The notes below the pieces were generated by a model, which did not search any database, had not been told where the DNA came from, and was given only the letters and a program-made list of their open reading frames with translations. This document shows positions 8,568-17,615 of a stretch of DNA of 49,533 nucleotides, one piece after another. A program made the position numbers and the translations under genes. Positions within the stretch are counted from its first letter, which is position 1; each line of letters opens with the position of its first letter. Origin of the DNA: Bacteroidales bacterium (lineage in GTDB: Bacteria > Bacteroidota > Bacteroidia > Bacteroidales > UBA932); assembly GCA_016293535.1 (NCBI GenBank), contig JAEDEB010000008.1, positions 1 through 49,533 on the forward strand, written 5' to 3'.

Positions 8568-10340
8568 CTATTCCTGAGGCGTCCAGGTGCTGGAAAGATA
8601 CAGTTCCTCCATCTGGACGTCGTCTATTGCAGAAGGGGAATCTATCATTACGTCGCGACCCTGGTTGTTCTTAGGGAAGGCTATGTAATCGCGTATGGTC
8701 TCCTGGCCTCCGAAGAGTGCGCAGACGCGGTCGAACCCGAATGCGAGACCTCCGTGTGGCGGAGCACCGAACTTGAAGGCATTGATGATGAACCCGAACT
8801 TGTATTCCGCATCCTCTTTGCTGATGCCGAGGATTTCGAACATTCTTTCCTGCATGGCCGCCTCGTGGATACGGATGGAGCCGCCACCAAGCTCGGTGCC
8901 GTTGAGGACGAAGTCATAGGCATTGGCGCATACCCTCTCGAGATCCTCCTTTTTGTCGGAGTAGTACCATTCGATGTGCTCGGGCTTCGGCGCAGTGAAA
9001 GGATGGTGCATGGCATAAAAGCGGCTTGTCTCGTCATCCCACTCGAAGAGAGGGAAATCCACAACCCAAAGCGGCGCGAATACCTTAGGATCACGGAACC
9101 CGAGGCGATTTCCCATCTCGAGTCTGAGGACTCCGAGCATGGTCTGGGTCTTTCTCTTCTGGCCGCAAAGAATGAGTACAAGGTCGCCGGCGGAAGCCCC
9201 TGCAGCCTCGGCTATCGTCTTGAGAGCCTCTGCTGAGTAGAATTTGTCAACACTTGACTTGAAGCTGCCGTCTGCATTGCACTTGATATATACGAGCCCC
9301 TTTGCTCCCACCTGAGGGCGTTTCACCCACTCTGTCAGCGCGTCAAGTTCCTTTCTTGTATATTCAGCACAACCCGTCGCCGCTATTGCGCCTATATATT
9401 CACAGGAATCGAAAACCTGGAAACCGTGACCTTTGACAAGGTCTGTGACCTCGTGTATCTTCATTCCGAACCTGATATCCGGCTTGTCGGAACCGTAGAA
9501 GTCCATGGCATCGTACCAGCTCATACGTGGAATAGGATTGGCTATCTCGACTCCAAGGGCATTCCTGAACATTTGGCGCATCATGCCTTCGAAGGTATTG
9601 AGCACATCCTCCTGCTCCACGAAACTCATCTCGCAGTCTATCTGGGTAAATTCCGGCTGACGGTCTGCCCTAAGGTCTTCATCACGGAAGCAGCGGACAA
9701 TCTGGAAATATCGGTCATATCCGGCCACCATAAGGAGCTGCTTGAAAGTCTGGGGGCTCTGAGGGAGAGCATAGAAGCTGCCCGGGTTCATGCGGGAAGG
9801 AACCACGAAGTCACGGGCTCCCTCAGGAGTGGACTTGATGAGATAAGGAGTCTCTATCTCCATGAAGCCCTCTTTGTCCAGGTAGCTGCGTATCTCCTGT
9901 GCAAGACGGTGGCGCAGGGCAAGGGCTCTCTGAAGCGGCGGGCGCCTGAGATCGAGATAGCGGTATTTTGCGCGGATATCCTCTCCTCCGTCCGAGTTTT
10001 CCTCTATGGTGAATGGAGGTGTCACGGATTTGTTGAGCACCTTGAGAGTCTCTATTTTAAGTTCGATGTCACCGGTAGGCATCTTCGGATTCTTGCTCTG
10101 GCGCTCCAGAACCTCACCTGTAACCTGTATGACAAATTCCCTTCCGAGAGAAGAGGCACAGTCCTGAAGTTCCTGTTCTGCGGATGCGTCAACCACGAGC
10201 TGGGTAATTCCGTATCTGTCACGAAGATCTATAAAGGTCATCCCTCCGAGCTTGCGGGACTTCTGTATCCATCCTGCAAGTGTTACCTTGAGGCCGACGT
10301 TTTCAATGCGGAGTTCTCCGCAGGTATGAGTTCTGTACAT
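8568..10340 (-). CDS. aspS: Aspartyl-tRNA synthetase
   Basis: Class IIb synthetase that charges tRNA-Asp. The 590-residue length and the inserted GAD domain (about 290-420) show the bacterial type. Visible landmarks are the N-terminal OB fold (VTLAGWIQKSRKLGGMTFID, about 19-38), the flipping-loop region with YALPQSPQTFKQLLM, motif 2 FRDEDLRADRQPEFTQID, and motif 3 HGGLAFGFDRV near the C-terminus. Its 3' end converges on the GDPD gene with a 16-bp gap, and it has its own promoter-like element upstream. Confidence 0.97.
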   Translation of the reverse strand: MYRTHTCGELRIENVGLKVTLAGWIQKSRKLGGMTFIDLRDRYGITQLVVDASAEQELQDCASSLGREFVIQVTGEVLERQSKNPKMPTGDIELKIETLKVLNKSVTPPFTIEENSDGGEDIRAKYRYLDLRRPPLQRALALRHRLAQEIRSYLDKEGFMEIETPYLIKSTPEGARDFVVPSRMNPGSFYALPQSPQTFKQLLMVAGYDRYFQIVRCFRDEDLRADRQPEFTQIDCEMSFVEQEDVLNTFEGMMRQMFRNALGVEIANPIPRMSWYDAMDFYGSDKPDIRFGMKIHEVTDLVKGHGFQVFDSCEYIGAIAATGCAEYTRKELDALTEWVKRPQVGAKGLVYIKCNADGSFKSSVDKFYSAEALKTIAEAAGASAGDLVLILCGQKRKTQTMLGVLRLEMGNRLGFRDPKVFAPLWVVDFPLFEWDDETSRFYAMHHPFTAPKPEHIEWYYSDKKEDLERVCANAYDFVLNGTELGGGSIRIHEAAMQERMFEILGISKEDAEYKFGFIINAFKFGAPPHGGLAFGFDRVCALFGGQETIRDYIAFPKNNQGRDVMIDSPSAIDDVQMEELYLSSTWTPQE

Positions 10341-10366
10341 TTCTGTTAGGGTTTTTCAACGGACGA

Positions 10367-10374
10367 CAAAAATA
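10367..10374 (-). promoter_or_regulatory. -7 element for aspS
   Basis: TATTTTTG on the minus strand matches TAnnTTTG and lies 27 bp upstream of the aspS ATG. It is placed between the rsmA stop and aspS, so aspS can be transcribed independently of rsmA. Confidence 0.5.
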
Positions 10375-10393
10375 GTAATTTTTGACTGATTAG

Positions 10394-11203
10394 TTACGAC
10401 AGTTTCAGTGTCAGCGCTATGAAATCCTCGACCGAGAGCCTTTCCGGCCTGAGGTCAAATTCCGGAGATGAAGTGAAAGCTCCTGTCCTTTCCGCATCCC
10501 AGCCTTCGCGAGAGGCTTTTGAAAGGACAAGGGGTTTTAGCGAATTGCGGAGGGTCTTGCGCCTCTGGCCGAAGGCTGTCTTTACTACGGTCTTGAAAAA
10601 TTCCGCATCACAACCCAGTTCCGAGCGGCTGTTTCGCGTGAGACGTATCACCGCCGACTTTACCTTCGGCGGCGGATTGAATGCGCCCTCCCCTACGGTG
10701 AACAGGTATTCGATATCATACCATGCCTGCAGGAGAACAGACAGTATTCCATAGGTCTTCGTACCCGGCTTCTCCGCTATGCGTTCCGCAACTTCCTTCT
10801 GTATCATGCAAACCACCTGCGGAACTCTGTCTCGCCAGTCCAGAATCTTGAAGAATATCTGCGATGATATATTGTAAGGGAAATTTCCTATTACGCAGAA
10901 GGAGCTCTTGAAAAAATTGCTCAAATCAAGTTTCAGAAAGTCCGCTTCTATAAGTGCCCCGTCGAGCTGGGGAAAATTTACAAGCAGATAATCCACCGAC
11001 TCCCTGTCTATCTCGACAGCGCGCAGAGAAATTTCTGGCCGCTGGAGGAGGAAACGCGTCAGGACTCCCATTCCAGGACCCACTTCAAGAACATCCGTGC
11101 AAGTATCTGGAGATGATATAAGGGCATCCGCAATATCCCGGGCTATCCTCAAATCTGTCAGGAAATGCTGCCCAAGGGCTTTCTTCGGTCTTACTTCACT
11201 CAT
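10394..11203 (-). CDS. rsmA: 16S rRNA (adenine1518-N6/adenine1519-N6)-dimethyltransferase
   Basis: RsmA/KsgA dimethylates two adjacent adenines in the 3' hairpin of 16S rRNA late in small-subunit assembly. The chosen start (ATG at 11203) gives MSEVRPKKALGQHFLTD, the standard N-terminus of the family, and a 269-residue protein. SAM-binding motif I is VLEVGPGMGVLTRFL (about 39-53); the catalytic NFPYNIS (NLPY-type motif) is at about 109-115, followed by FNPPPKVKSAV near 180. An earlier ATG at 11230 would add nine residues not expected in the family and would lie upstream of the -7 element. Confidence 0.95.
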   Translation of the reverse strand: MSEVRPKKALGQHFLTDLRIARDIADALISSPDTCTDVLEVGPGMGVLTRFLLQRPEISLRAVEIDRESVDYLLVNFPQLDGALIEADFLKLDLSNFFKSSFCVIGNFPYNISSQIFFKILDWRDRVPQVVCMIQKEVAERIAEKPGTKTYGILSVLLQAWYDIEYLFTVGEGAFNPPPKVKSAVIRLTRNSRSELGCDAEFFKTVVKTAFGQRRKTLRNSLKPLVLSKASREGWDAERTGAFTSSPEFDLRPERLSVEDFIALTLKLS

Positions 11204-11208
11204 AGCCG

Positions 11209-11216
11209 CAAAGATA
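11209..11216 (-). promoter_or_regulatory. -7 element abutting the rsmA start codon
   Basis: TATCTTTG on the minus strand is a perfect TAnnTTTG and ends only 5 nt before the rsmA ATG (11203). The predicted transcription start coincides with the A of ATG, so this promoter would give a leaderless or almost leaderless mRNA. Confidence 0.5.
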
Positions 11217-11263
11217 TAAGTAATCTTCAAAAAAAGACGGACTTGAGTCTGAGTATTTAGTAA

Positions 11264-11320
11264 TCTTAAAATCAGTAAAAACGAGAGGGAGACATGAAGT
11301 CTTCCGACTTTGTCACCCTC
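11264..11320 (-). terminator. Rho-independent terminator after the PpiD-type gene
   Basis: On the minus strand a GC-containing hairpin (arms 11320-11106-side GAGGGTGAC..AAGTC and 11285-11301 paired, loop at 11102-11105 offset i.e. 11302-11305, one mismatch and a short bulge) is followed by CTCGTTTTTACTG. It lies about 60 bp beyond the stop of the chaperone gene and separates it from rsmA. Confidence 0.7.
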
Positions 11321-11382
11321 CCGTTAAATATATTGACATCTGAAGAAAGTATTCTTCCCAGATTGCCTGATATCGACCGATT

Positions 11383-13404
11383 CTAGAAGAACTTTGCCCT
11401 GTTGTCCTTTACGTCGGCATCTTCCATCATTACGTACATCATCATCTGGGCATTGCGCTGTGCAAGCTGCTCAGCCTTCGACTTCGCGTCATCCTCGGTG
11501 AAATACGAACCTGTCTCACGGGAATTTACACGGAACATGTATATTCCATAGCTGCCTGCTACAGGACCGACTATCTCACCCTCTTCGGCGGAAGCTACGG
11601 CGCCGATGAAGCCCGGGTCGGAACCCTGTGAAACGAGGGATGAGAAGGAAATGTCATCCTTGTGGCTGACTGTGGTACCGAGTGCCTCAGCCATCTCCTC
11701 GAGAGTGGAAAGACCCTCGACCTTGCCTGCTACCTCCTCTGCCTTCATTTCGCGAACCTTCTCAGTCTTGAGGGTGCTCCTGATAGAAAGGGCAACATCC
11801 TTGATAGGGGTATAACCCTCCTTGTGAACGCCTGTGCAGGCAACAACGAAGAAGTAGTTCTGGTTGACCGTTATGATTTCGGACACCTTTCCGGACTTCT
11901 TCTGGTCGAATGCCCAACGGGTGATTTCCTTTGTATTGTCAATGCTGCCAAGTTTCTCGGAAGTCCTGAGCATGGTGTTGACAGGATGTGAAAGGAGTCC
12001 GAGTTCCTCTACTGCCGCATTGTAAGCGTCAACTTTGCCCTGTGCCTTGGTGGCAAGAGTGTTTGCCTGGCTGTAATAACCGTTGTAGGTCTCCTTGCCC
12101 GGAATGGCGGTCTTCTCGTAGATTGCCACCTGCTTTTTGAGAGAAGGTTCCCCTGCCTCAGTAACCTCTGCGAGGAATTTGCCGTACTGCTTGGTCTCAA
12201 CAATCTGAGGAGTCTTGAGCTTTGCTCCGAACAGAACCTCGAAGCCCGGGATGATATAACTCTGGGTCATCTGCATAGGCTCTGCAGCACGGAGAACTGC
12301 AAGAGTGGAATCGCTTGCGCTCTCTCCATCGGCAAGTCTGGTGTATCTTACCATTATGTCATCCGGAAGTTTGGCCACATCCATCACCTTGACAGCGTAG
12401 AACTTGTTTCCATCCACAATCATGTCGGAAACTGCTCCCTTTGCGGCAGAGGCAACGAAATCATTGACAGGCTTGCTGACCGTATTGAGTTCACCATCCT
12501 TGTACCAGTAGTTGCTGAGCTGTCGCTCAGAGTTTCTGAGAAGGAAACTCTTCATATTGTCAGACGATGCGAACTCCTCATACTGGGAAAGGAAGGCCTC
12601 CCTTGCTTCAGCAATGTCGCTAGCTGAAGGCTCAACCTCGAACACTACATACTCTATGTCGCGGCTTTCCTGCTGACGGAAGAACTTCTTGTGGCTCTTG
12701 TAATACTTCTTGATTTCTGAAGAGGTGATGTTCACCAGAGAATCAGGCATATATCCGGTAGGAACGGTCACGAAATCCACATTGCTCGTAACATTGTTTT
12801 CGTCTATTGCCCTGGCAAGCATCAAAGGAGTCTCTATGCCGCTGTTGGAAAACAGCGCGTAGTACTTGCTGTAATACTGCTGGGTGCGGATAACGTTCTG
12901 CATATAGTTCCAAAGGGTGCTGAGCCTTCCGCTCTCGTCATCCTTGGCCTCCTGAACGAAGTTGATGAGCATCTCCTTTGAGAAATTTCCATCCTGGTCA
13001 ACGAAGTTCTGAGCAATGATGGCAGAAACGTTCTCACCTGTGGTCAGGTCAAGAAGTTCCTCCTCACCTACCTCGATGCCGGCTGCATTGGCATTCTTCA
13101 CGAAAAGGTACTTGTCGATGAGTGCCTGCCAAGCCTGGTTGCGGATATTCTTCTGATCCTCGTCGCTCTTGACAGAGCTGCCGGTCATCATCTCGCTGAT
13201 AACCGTATAAGTGTCGATATCAGCAGAGAAATCCTGATATGAAATTGATTTGCCGTTGATCTCACCCACGTCATTCTTCGAAGACATGAATTGGGTCACG
13301 GAACTGAGAGTGTTCGGGTCAATGATGAATGAGAGCAATGCCAGAGCAATGATAACTGACACTGCAACACCGAACCTAACGCGAATTTTTTCAAGAACCG
13401 CCAT
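11383..13404 (-). CDS. PpiD/SurA-type periplasmic folding chaperone (parvulin-like peptidyl-prolyl isomerase), membrane anchored
   Basis: Inner-membrane anchored chaperone facing the periplasm. The start at ATG 13404 gives MAVLEKIRVRFG followed by one TM segment (about 13-30) and DPNTLSS, the standard opening of Bacteroidetes PpiD proteins; 673 residues in all. A SurA-like N-terminal helical domain (DVGEINGKSISYQDFSADI, about 44-62) precedes a parvulin-like region and a C-terminal rotamase-like segment ending near SYGIYMFRV (about 630). The longer reading to 13449 would put 15 polar residues before the TM segment. It has its own promoter-like region and terminator. Isomerase activity is not certain, since many PpiD proteins act mainly as chaperones. 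Confidence 0.88.
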   Translation of the reverse strand: MAVLEKIRVRFGVAVSVIIALALLSFIIDPNTLSSVTQFMSSKNDVGEINGKSISYQDFSADIDTYTVISEMMTGSSVKSDEDQKNIRNQAWQALIDKYLFVKNANAAGIEVGEEELLDLTTGENVSAIIAQNFVDQDGNFSKEMLINFVQEAKDDESGRLSTLWNYMQNVIRTQQYYSKYYALFSNSGIETPLMLARAIDENNVTSNVDFVTVPTGYMPDSLVNITSSEIKKYYKSHKKFFRQQESRDIEYVVFEVEPSASDIAEAREAFLSQYEEFASSDNMKSFLLRNSERQLSNYWYKDGELNTVSKPVNDFVASAAKGAVSDMIVDGNKFYAVKVMDVAKLPDDIMVRYTRLADGESASDSTLAVLRAAEPMQMTQSYIIPGFEVLFGAKLKTPQIVETKQYGKFLAEVTEAGEPSLKKQVAIYEKTAIPGKETYNGYYSQANTLATKAQGKVDAYNAAVEELGLLSHPVNTMLRTSEKLGSIDNTKEITRWAFDQKKSGKVSEIITVNQNYFFVVACTGVHKEGYTPIKDVALSIRSTLKTEKVREMKAEEVAGKVEGLSTLEEMAEALGTTVSHKDDISFSSLVSQGSDPGFIGAVASAEEGEIVGPVAGSYGIYMFRVNSRETGSYFTEDDAKSKAEQLAQRNAQMMMYVMMEDADVKDNRAKFF

Positions 13405-13465
13405 TGTTTTATAATGATTTATTAGATTACTTAATCTGTTGACGCACAAAAATGCGTATGGGTCG

Positions 13466-13523
13466 CGAAGATAGTAAATTTAGTAATGTGAAAAAATAAG
13501 TTGCTTCAGATTTGAATAAGATG
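13466..13523 (-). promoter_or_regulatory. Intergenic repeat unit A with the promoter of the PpiD-type gene
   Basis: The minus strand from 13523 reads CTTATTCAAATCTGAAGC, AACTTATTTTTT, CACATTACTA and, 18 nt after TTATTTTT, a near-consensus -7 element TATCTTCG (13473-13466). The same unit, with the same 18-nt spacing from TTATTTTT to a -7 box, recurs at 30607-30662, and further copies lie at 30670-30764, 44601-44765 and 44897-44925. It sits between the lptC stop and the chaperone start. Confidence 0.6.
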
Positions 13524-13538
13524 ACGCCGGTAATATTG

Positions 13539-14132
13539 TCATTTTTTCAGCGGACCTATGAAATTTGCCGTATCCAGAACCACTTCTGTAGTGTCCTGAA
13601 TCACAACCCCATAGCCATCGAAAGGCTTCTTTATGATGGAATTGCTGGCACGCTGGTCGGAAATCATTCCATACCCCTGAACCATACCGTCCTTTGAATA
13701 CAGTTTTACATAGCAGTCTGTATAGATCTTTTCCTTGTCCCTGTCCCAATAGAGCGTATCCGTCTCCATTGTCTCATTTTTCATTTCGTTCCGGACACGG
13801 ACATTGCCGTAGGCCTTCCATATCTCTTCCCTGCTTTCGGTATTCTTTATATGTATGGCCTCGTCAGAGAATATCGTGGTTTCGAGTTTCCCGTCCTCCT
13901 GGTACATGAAAGTGGCGAATCCTTTCGGAAAGAGTTCATAACTGGTGGTGTCCGTCGAATACCTTTCCATCCTGTCAGCCTCCATCCTCATCTTCAGAAC
14001 ACCGTTCTCTGTCTGAACGACAAACATATTGTCCACCACCTGCATGGGAGTGTTCTCCGGCAAGCCAGGAGCGTCCTCTCCGCCCTTGCAGGAATAAACG
14101 ACGAAAGCAACCGCAAGCGCGGTTGCAATCAT
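13539..14132 (-). CDS. lptC: LPS export ABC transporter periplasmic protein LptC
   Basis: LptC receives lipopolysaccharide from the LptB2FG transporter and passes it along the periplasmic bridge. The product shows a short N-terminal hydrophobic stretch ending in a lipobox-like VVYSC and then the beta-jellyroll pattern of LptC/YrbK: LKMRMEADRMERY, FATFMYQEDGKLETTIFSDEAI, EIWKAYGNVRVRN, METDTLYWDRDKEKIYTDCYV and VQGYGMISDQR. The start is uncertain. The ATG at 14132 gives 197 residues, while an in-frame TTG at 14159 (3 bp after the TPR gene) would add nine. Neither adds a basic residue in front of the hydrophobic core. It follows the TPR gene closely and is probably co-transcribed with it. Confidence 0.85.
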   Translation of the reverse strand: MIATALAVAFVVYSCKGGEDAPGLPENTPMQVVDNMFVVQTENGVLKMRMEADRMERYSTDTTSYELFPKGFATFMYQEDGKLETTIFSDEAIHIKNTESREEIWKAYGNVRVRNEMKNETMETDTLYWDRDKEKIYTDCYVKLYSKDGMVQGYGMISDQRASNSIIKKPFDGYGVVIQDTTEVVLDTANFIGPLKK

Positions 14133-14162
14133 CACTGTACTATGTACCGTATTTGTCAATAC

Positions 14163-15473
14163 TTACTTCTGAGTCCTTACCGTGGTGGTGGCCCTCATAC
14201 CGTTGCATGCAACGGTGTAGGACTGTCCATCCTGGTATCCGTACATGAAGGCATCCGCAGTCTGAGGATAGTACTTTGCGTACTGGGAGACAAGGGATGA
14301 AGCCTCCTCCGCGAGTGCAGGGTCAGCCGCCTTTGCCTTGTTGAGGTAGTCTACTGCAACCCAATAAGGGGCACGACGTGCAATTTCATCTCCCTGGCAA
14401 CTGAGTGCACCCCATGCAGTTGCGCATATCATATAAGCCTTTCCTTCGTATTCTGGGAAGAGTTCGGCTGCCTTGAGAGCGGATTCGTATGCCTTTGCAA
14501 CCTTTCCGCTCTTGATTGCGTACGCTGCGAGTTCGTAGTAGTACTGTCCGTCAGTGGATGAGTCTGAATCAGGTGATGCAATAGCCTCCTCCATGAATGC
14601 CACAGCCTTTTCGTACTGACCCCTTGAAGAGTTGAGCTTGAAGAGGTTGTAAGCCGAGATATAGGTAGGGTTCTGGCTGTGCATCGTGGTGACTGCGTTG
14701 AGGAAAAGGTCATTGTCGGTACAACCCTCGGTTGTGCCCATCATCTTGACAATCTTGGTTGCAAGGTCGAGATTCTGCGGATCGGCCTCATAACGCGGAC
14801 CGAAGAGGGCAATGAGGTTGTCGCAGTCAGCGACGTGACTGGAAATGAAGATATTCTCAACGTCGTTCTTTACCTTAATGTTGGACTCGGTAGGAGCTGC
14901 GGCAACTATCTTCTCGAGATTTGAAATCGCATTCTCGTAGATTTCGAGCACGTCCTCGGTACCGAGGGAACCTTCCTGATAGAGTGCCACTGCCGCATTG
15001 AGGTTGAAAAGGAAAATCTGAGGCTTGGTAGCCGCACCGTTGGCCTCGATTATGGCTGAACAACCTTCAAATATTGCCTTGTTGTCATCCTGTATATAGT
15101 TGATCATATCGAGTCCCTTGTTGTTGAGGGCCGTGACCTTGCTCTTAGGATAGTTCTCGGCGCGCATGTCGTGGAGCATGAGGAGGGTATCTATGTACGA
15201 CTCCTTGGCAATCACGTTGTTGCGGTTCTTGTTGATGAGATACCTGTAAAGGGAAGCTCCCTCTGTGTAGACGGTCTCCCTTGTCTTGGAAGGGCATATG
15301 CTGAAAGCCTTTCTCCAGGAAGGAAGCGCCTGGTCGTAACTCTTCTGTTTGTAATATTCCTTGTAATAAGAAAGATACTTGATGCACTCAGGGTCAAGAT
15401 TCTCCTGAGCAGATACACTCACGCCGGATACAAGCATGAGAATTGCCGAAATGATCAGTGCTGTCTTTTTCAT
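14163..15473 (-). CDS. Exported tetratricopeptide-repeat protein
   Basis: A 436-residue protein with a Sec signal peptide (MKKTALIISAILMLVSGVSV, cleaved after SAQ). The mature part is all-helical with TPR-like units, e.g. CIKYLSYYKEYYKQKSYDQA, ALPSWRKAFSICP, and, near 280-345, AYNLFKLNSSRGQYEKAVAF and AAYAIKSGKVAKAYESALKA. It ends in a polar tail. It is placed between the outer-membrane barrel gene and lptC. This gene order (coaX, barrel protein, TPR protein, lptC, PpiD) recurs in Bacteroidales, which suggests an envelope-assembly role, but no specific function is known to me. Confidence 0.85.
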   Translation of the reverse strand: MKKTALIISAILMLVSGVSVSAQENLDPECIKYLSYYKEYYKQKSYDQALPSWRKAFSICPSKTRETVYTEGASLYRYLINKNRNNVIAKESYIDTLLMLHDMRAENYPKSKVTALNNKGLDMINYIQDDNKAIFEGCSAIIEANGAATKPQIFLFNLNAAVALYQEGSLGTEDVLEIYENAISNLEKIVAAAPTESNIKVKNDVENIFISSHVADCDNLIALFGPRYEADPQNLDLATKIVKMMGTTEGCTDNDLFLNAVTTMHSQNPTYISAYNLFKLNSSRGQYEKAVAFMEEAIASPDSDSSTDGQYYYELAAYAIKSGKVAKAYESALKAAELFPEYEGKAYMICATAWGALSCQGDEIARRAPYWVAVDYLNKAKAADPALAEEASSLVSQYAKYYPQTADAFMYGYQDGQSYTVACNGMRATTTVRTQK

Positions 15474-15519
15474 ATTGTGTTTCTTGTTATTCTGTTGCCG
15501 GGTTCCGTTTCCTGCTCTA

Positions 15520-16875
15520 CTATTTGTACCTCATCTTCTGGAACCATATATCGTGAAGATTGAAGCCCACCATTATAGTAGCATAACGTTCCCTTACCAT
15601 GTCGCTGCTCTTGAGACTGCCTCTCTGTCCGAAATCCAGACCTATGGAAAGGCCGTTGTAAAGACGCAGTATCGGAAGTGATATTCCAAGAGTTATGCCT
15701 GAACAGCTGACAACGTTTCCATTAACCTTGAAACTTTCCCTTTCGTGGTAGATTCCACCTCTGTAGGACATCTTCTTGTGATAGTAGCGTATGTCGTTTC
15801 TGTTTGGAACATATTCGAAGCCAAGTCTGAACGAATTGTACACGGAGGAGGTAAAGAGAGGTCCCGATGCGTTGAAAACGCTGAATCCGTTCGTCTGGTC
15901 CATTTTTGACTGACGCCAGTCACTCCTGAGGTAATCGAACTCGACGCTCCATTGTTCGCCTCCCTTGAAGGATATTCCCACTCCGATTTCATCCCCGAAA
16001 GACATTCCTGTGTTCTTGAGAAGCACTTCATCTCCTGCGCGCCCTCTCAAGGTATCAGCCATTTCGCTGGATACCGCGTAACAGTAGTCCGTCATACTTC
16101 CTTTCATCGCGGTCTTCGGACGGTAGGTGGCACCTATGATCATCCTCACGTTATCCTTGAGACGCTGTTCGTACTGGATTCCGAACTTTCCGGTAATTGT
16201 ACGGATCTGGGCTTCGTACCCCGCATTTATGCTCCTGTAACTCCCATCTGAGAAAATGGTGTTCGTAACCTTGTCTATGGTACCGAAATAATAAATGCCC
16301 TCGACTCCTATGGAAAGTCTTTTCCAGAACGTCGCTCCCGCTCCGAAGAAGAGCTGGTATATACCTCCCTGGCCATAGGACTGATAGCTGATATTGTCGG
16401 TAACTCCTATTATGTCGGATTTCTCAACTGAAGAAAAATCGTAACCCACCTCGCTGAAAGGGGCTATTCCTACCATGAAAGCCGAAGAACGCCACATTGG
16501 GAAACTGATGACGAAATCGGATATGTTGAAGGTGTTGTTTGCCGACTTCAGAGGAACGGTGCCTTCTGGACCTTCGATATTCTGTCTGTATACCTGGTTG
16601 TTCTCCTGTAGTCCGAAATCGGCCATAAAGGATAGAGTATCCCTTGCGGTCACGGCAGCAGGATTGGTGTAGTTGATGAAGCGTCGGTTGCGGGTCGCAA
16701 TGCCTACGCCTCCCATGGTTCTGGTATATGCATTACCCTCCTTGAGAATATTTCCCAAACCGTACACGGAGTAGGGTGAATACGCATTATGAGCACCGTC
16801 CTGCGCAAATACGCTGAAGGCGGTGCAAAAAACAAGGATAAGTACGGTCAAAAATACCTTAGGAGTCCTATTCAT
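15520..16875 (-). CDS. Putative outer membrane beta-barrel protein
   Basis: The 451-residue product has a signal peptide (cleaved after SVFAQ) and then SPYSVYGLGNI and AYTRTMGGVGIATRN, followed by YTNPAAVTARDTLSF. This is the pattern of FadL-like or porin-like Bacteroidetes proteins with an N-terminal plug-like segment. The remainder alternates short amphipathic strands with aromatic girdles and ends on a strand (TIMVGFNLHDIWFQKMRYK) with aromatic residues near the C-terminus. It overlaps coaX by 8 bp and should be translated from the same mRNA. Substrate or partner is unknown. Confidence 0.8.
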   Translation of the reverse strand: MNRTPKVFLTVLILVFCTAFSVFAQDGAHNAYSPYSVYGLGNILKEGNAYTRTMGGVGIATRNRRFINYTNPAAVTARDTLSFMADFGLQENNQVYRQNIEGPEGTVPLKSANNTFNISDFVISFPMWRSSAFMVGIAPFSEVGYDFSSVEKSDIIGVTDNISYQSYGQGGIYQLFFGAGATFWKRLSIGVEGIYYFGTIDKVTNTIFSDGSYRSINAGYEAQIRTITGKFGIQYEQRLKDNVRMIIGATYRPKTAMKGSMTDYCYAVSSEMADTLRGRAGDEVLLKNTGMSFGDEIGVGISFKGGEQWSVEFDYLRSDWRQSKMDQTNGFSVFNASGPLFTSSVYNSFRLGFEYVPNRNDIRYYHKKMSYRGGIYHERESFKVNGNVVSCSGITLGISLPILRLYNGLSIGLDFGQRGSLKSSDMVRERYATIMVGFNLHDIWFQKMRYK

Positions 16876-17587
16876 ATCTGTCAGCTACTAAAGCCAACCC
16901 CATAAGTACCAGGTTGCAAACAACAAAGATGGAGTTTTTAAGGCGTTTTACAAAATAAATCGCGTCTCCACCTGTAAAAACGCATATATTTTCGGGATGA
17001 GAATCCATCCGGCCACGGATTTCAAACATTATGCCCGAAATGATTCCGGACTTTATGGAATCCTCCAGGGAAGTGCTTTTCTCTTCGGTTTCTTCCGGCA
17101 TTTCCAAAAGAAGCGGAAGGGATCGGTTGGAGTACCTGTTGACTGATTTGAATCTTGTCATGCACCCGGGGGATATACTGCCCCCTTCGTAGTTGCCCTC
17201 GGAGTCGAGATAGTCGGTGGTGAGTATGGTTCCGCAGTCGAATATCGTTACGGGACTGCCCTTGAACAGATATCTGGCTGCGATTATGGAAGCCGCGCGG
17301 TCGGGACTCAGATATGCAGGTATGCCATTGTGTTCGGATACACTGCGGTTTCTGGAATCCATCATTATCAGATGGGAACATTCCTGTCTCAGGAGGTTCT
17401 CATTCCTTTTGGTCATTTCCCTCACTGTAGATACCACCATCACTTCGGGTTTCTCCTTTGCCGTTATGGAAAGTATGAAATCCATAGTTCGTTCTCCCTG
17501 GTATCTGAATGTCTTTCCAAGAGTCACACCGTCGGCCCAGGCGGCTTTGAGGGCGGTGTTTCCTATGTCTATTATCAGATTTGCCAC
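16868..17587 (-). CDS. coaX: Type III pantothenate kinase
   Basis: CoaX phosphorylates pantothenate in the first step of coenzyme A synthesis and, unlike CoaA, is not product inhibited in characterised members. The 239-residue protein shows the ASKHA-fold motifs: LIIDIGNTALKAA (about 4-16), LSPDRAASIIAARYL (about 95-109), IFDCGTILTTDYLD (about 117-130) and GGSISPGC near 137. The start is GTG at 17587, since no in-frame ATG lies close upstream. It follows mfd by 25 bp, but a -7 element between them suggests its own promoter. Confidence 0.92.
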   Translation of the reverse strand: MANLIIDIGNTALKAAWADGVTLGKTFRYQGERTMDFILSITAKEKPEVMVVSTVREMTKRNENLLRQECSHLIMMDSRNRSVSEHNGIPAYLSPDRAASIIAARYLFKGSPVTIFDCGTILTTDYLDSEGNYEGGSISPGCMTRFKSVNRYSNRSLPLLLEMPEETEEKSTSLEDSIKSGIISGIMFEIRGRMDSHPENICVFTGGDAIYFVKRLKNSIFVVCNLVLMGLALVADRYE

Positions 17588-17607
17588 AATCTTCGCATCA
17601 AATGGTA

Positions 17608-17615
17608 CAAATTTA
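17608..17615 (-). promoter_or_regulatory. -7 element for coaX overlapping the mfd stop codon
   Basis: TAAATTTG on the minus strand matches TAnnTTTG. It overlaps the TAA of mfd and lies 20 bp before the coaX GTG. Confidence 0.45.
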
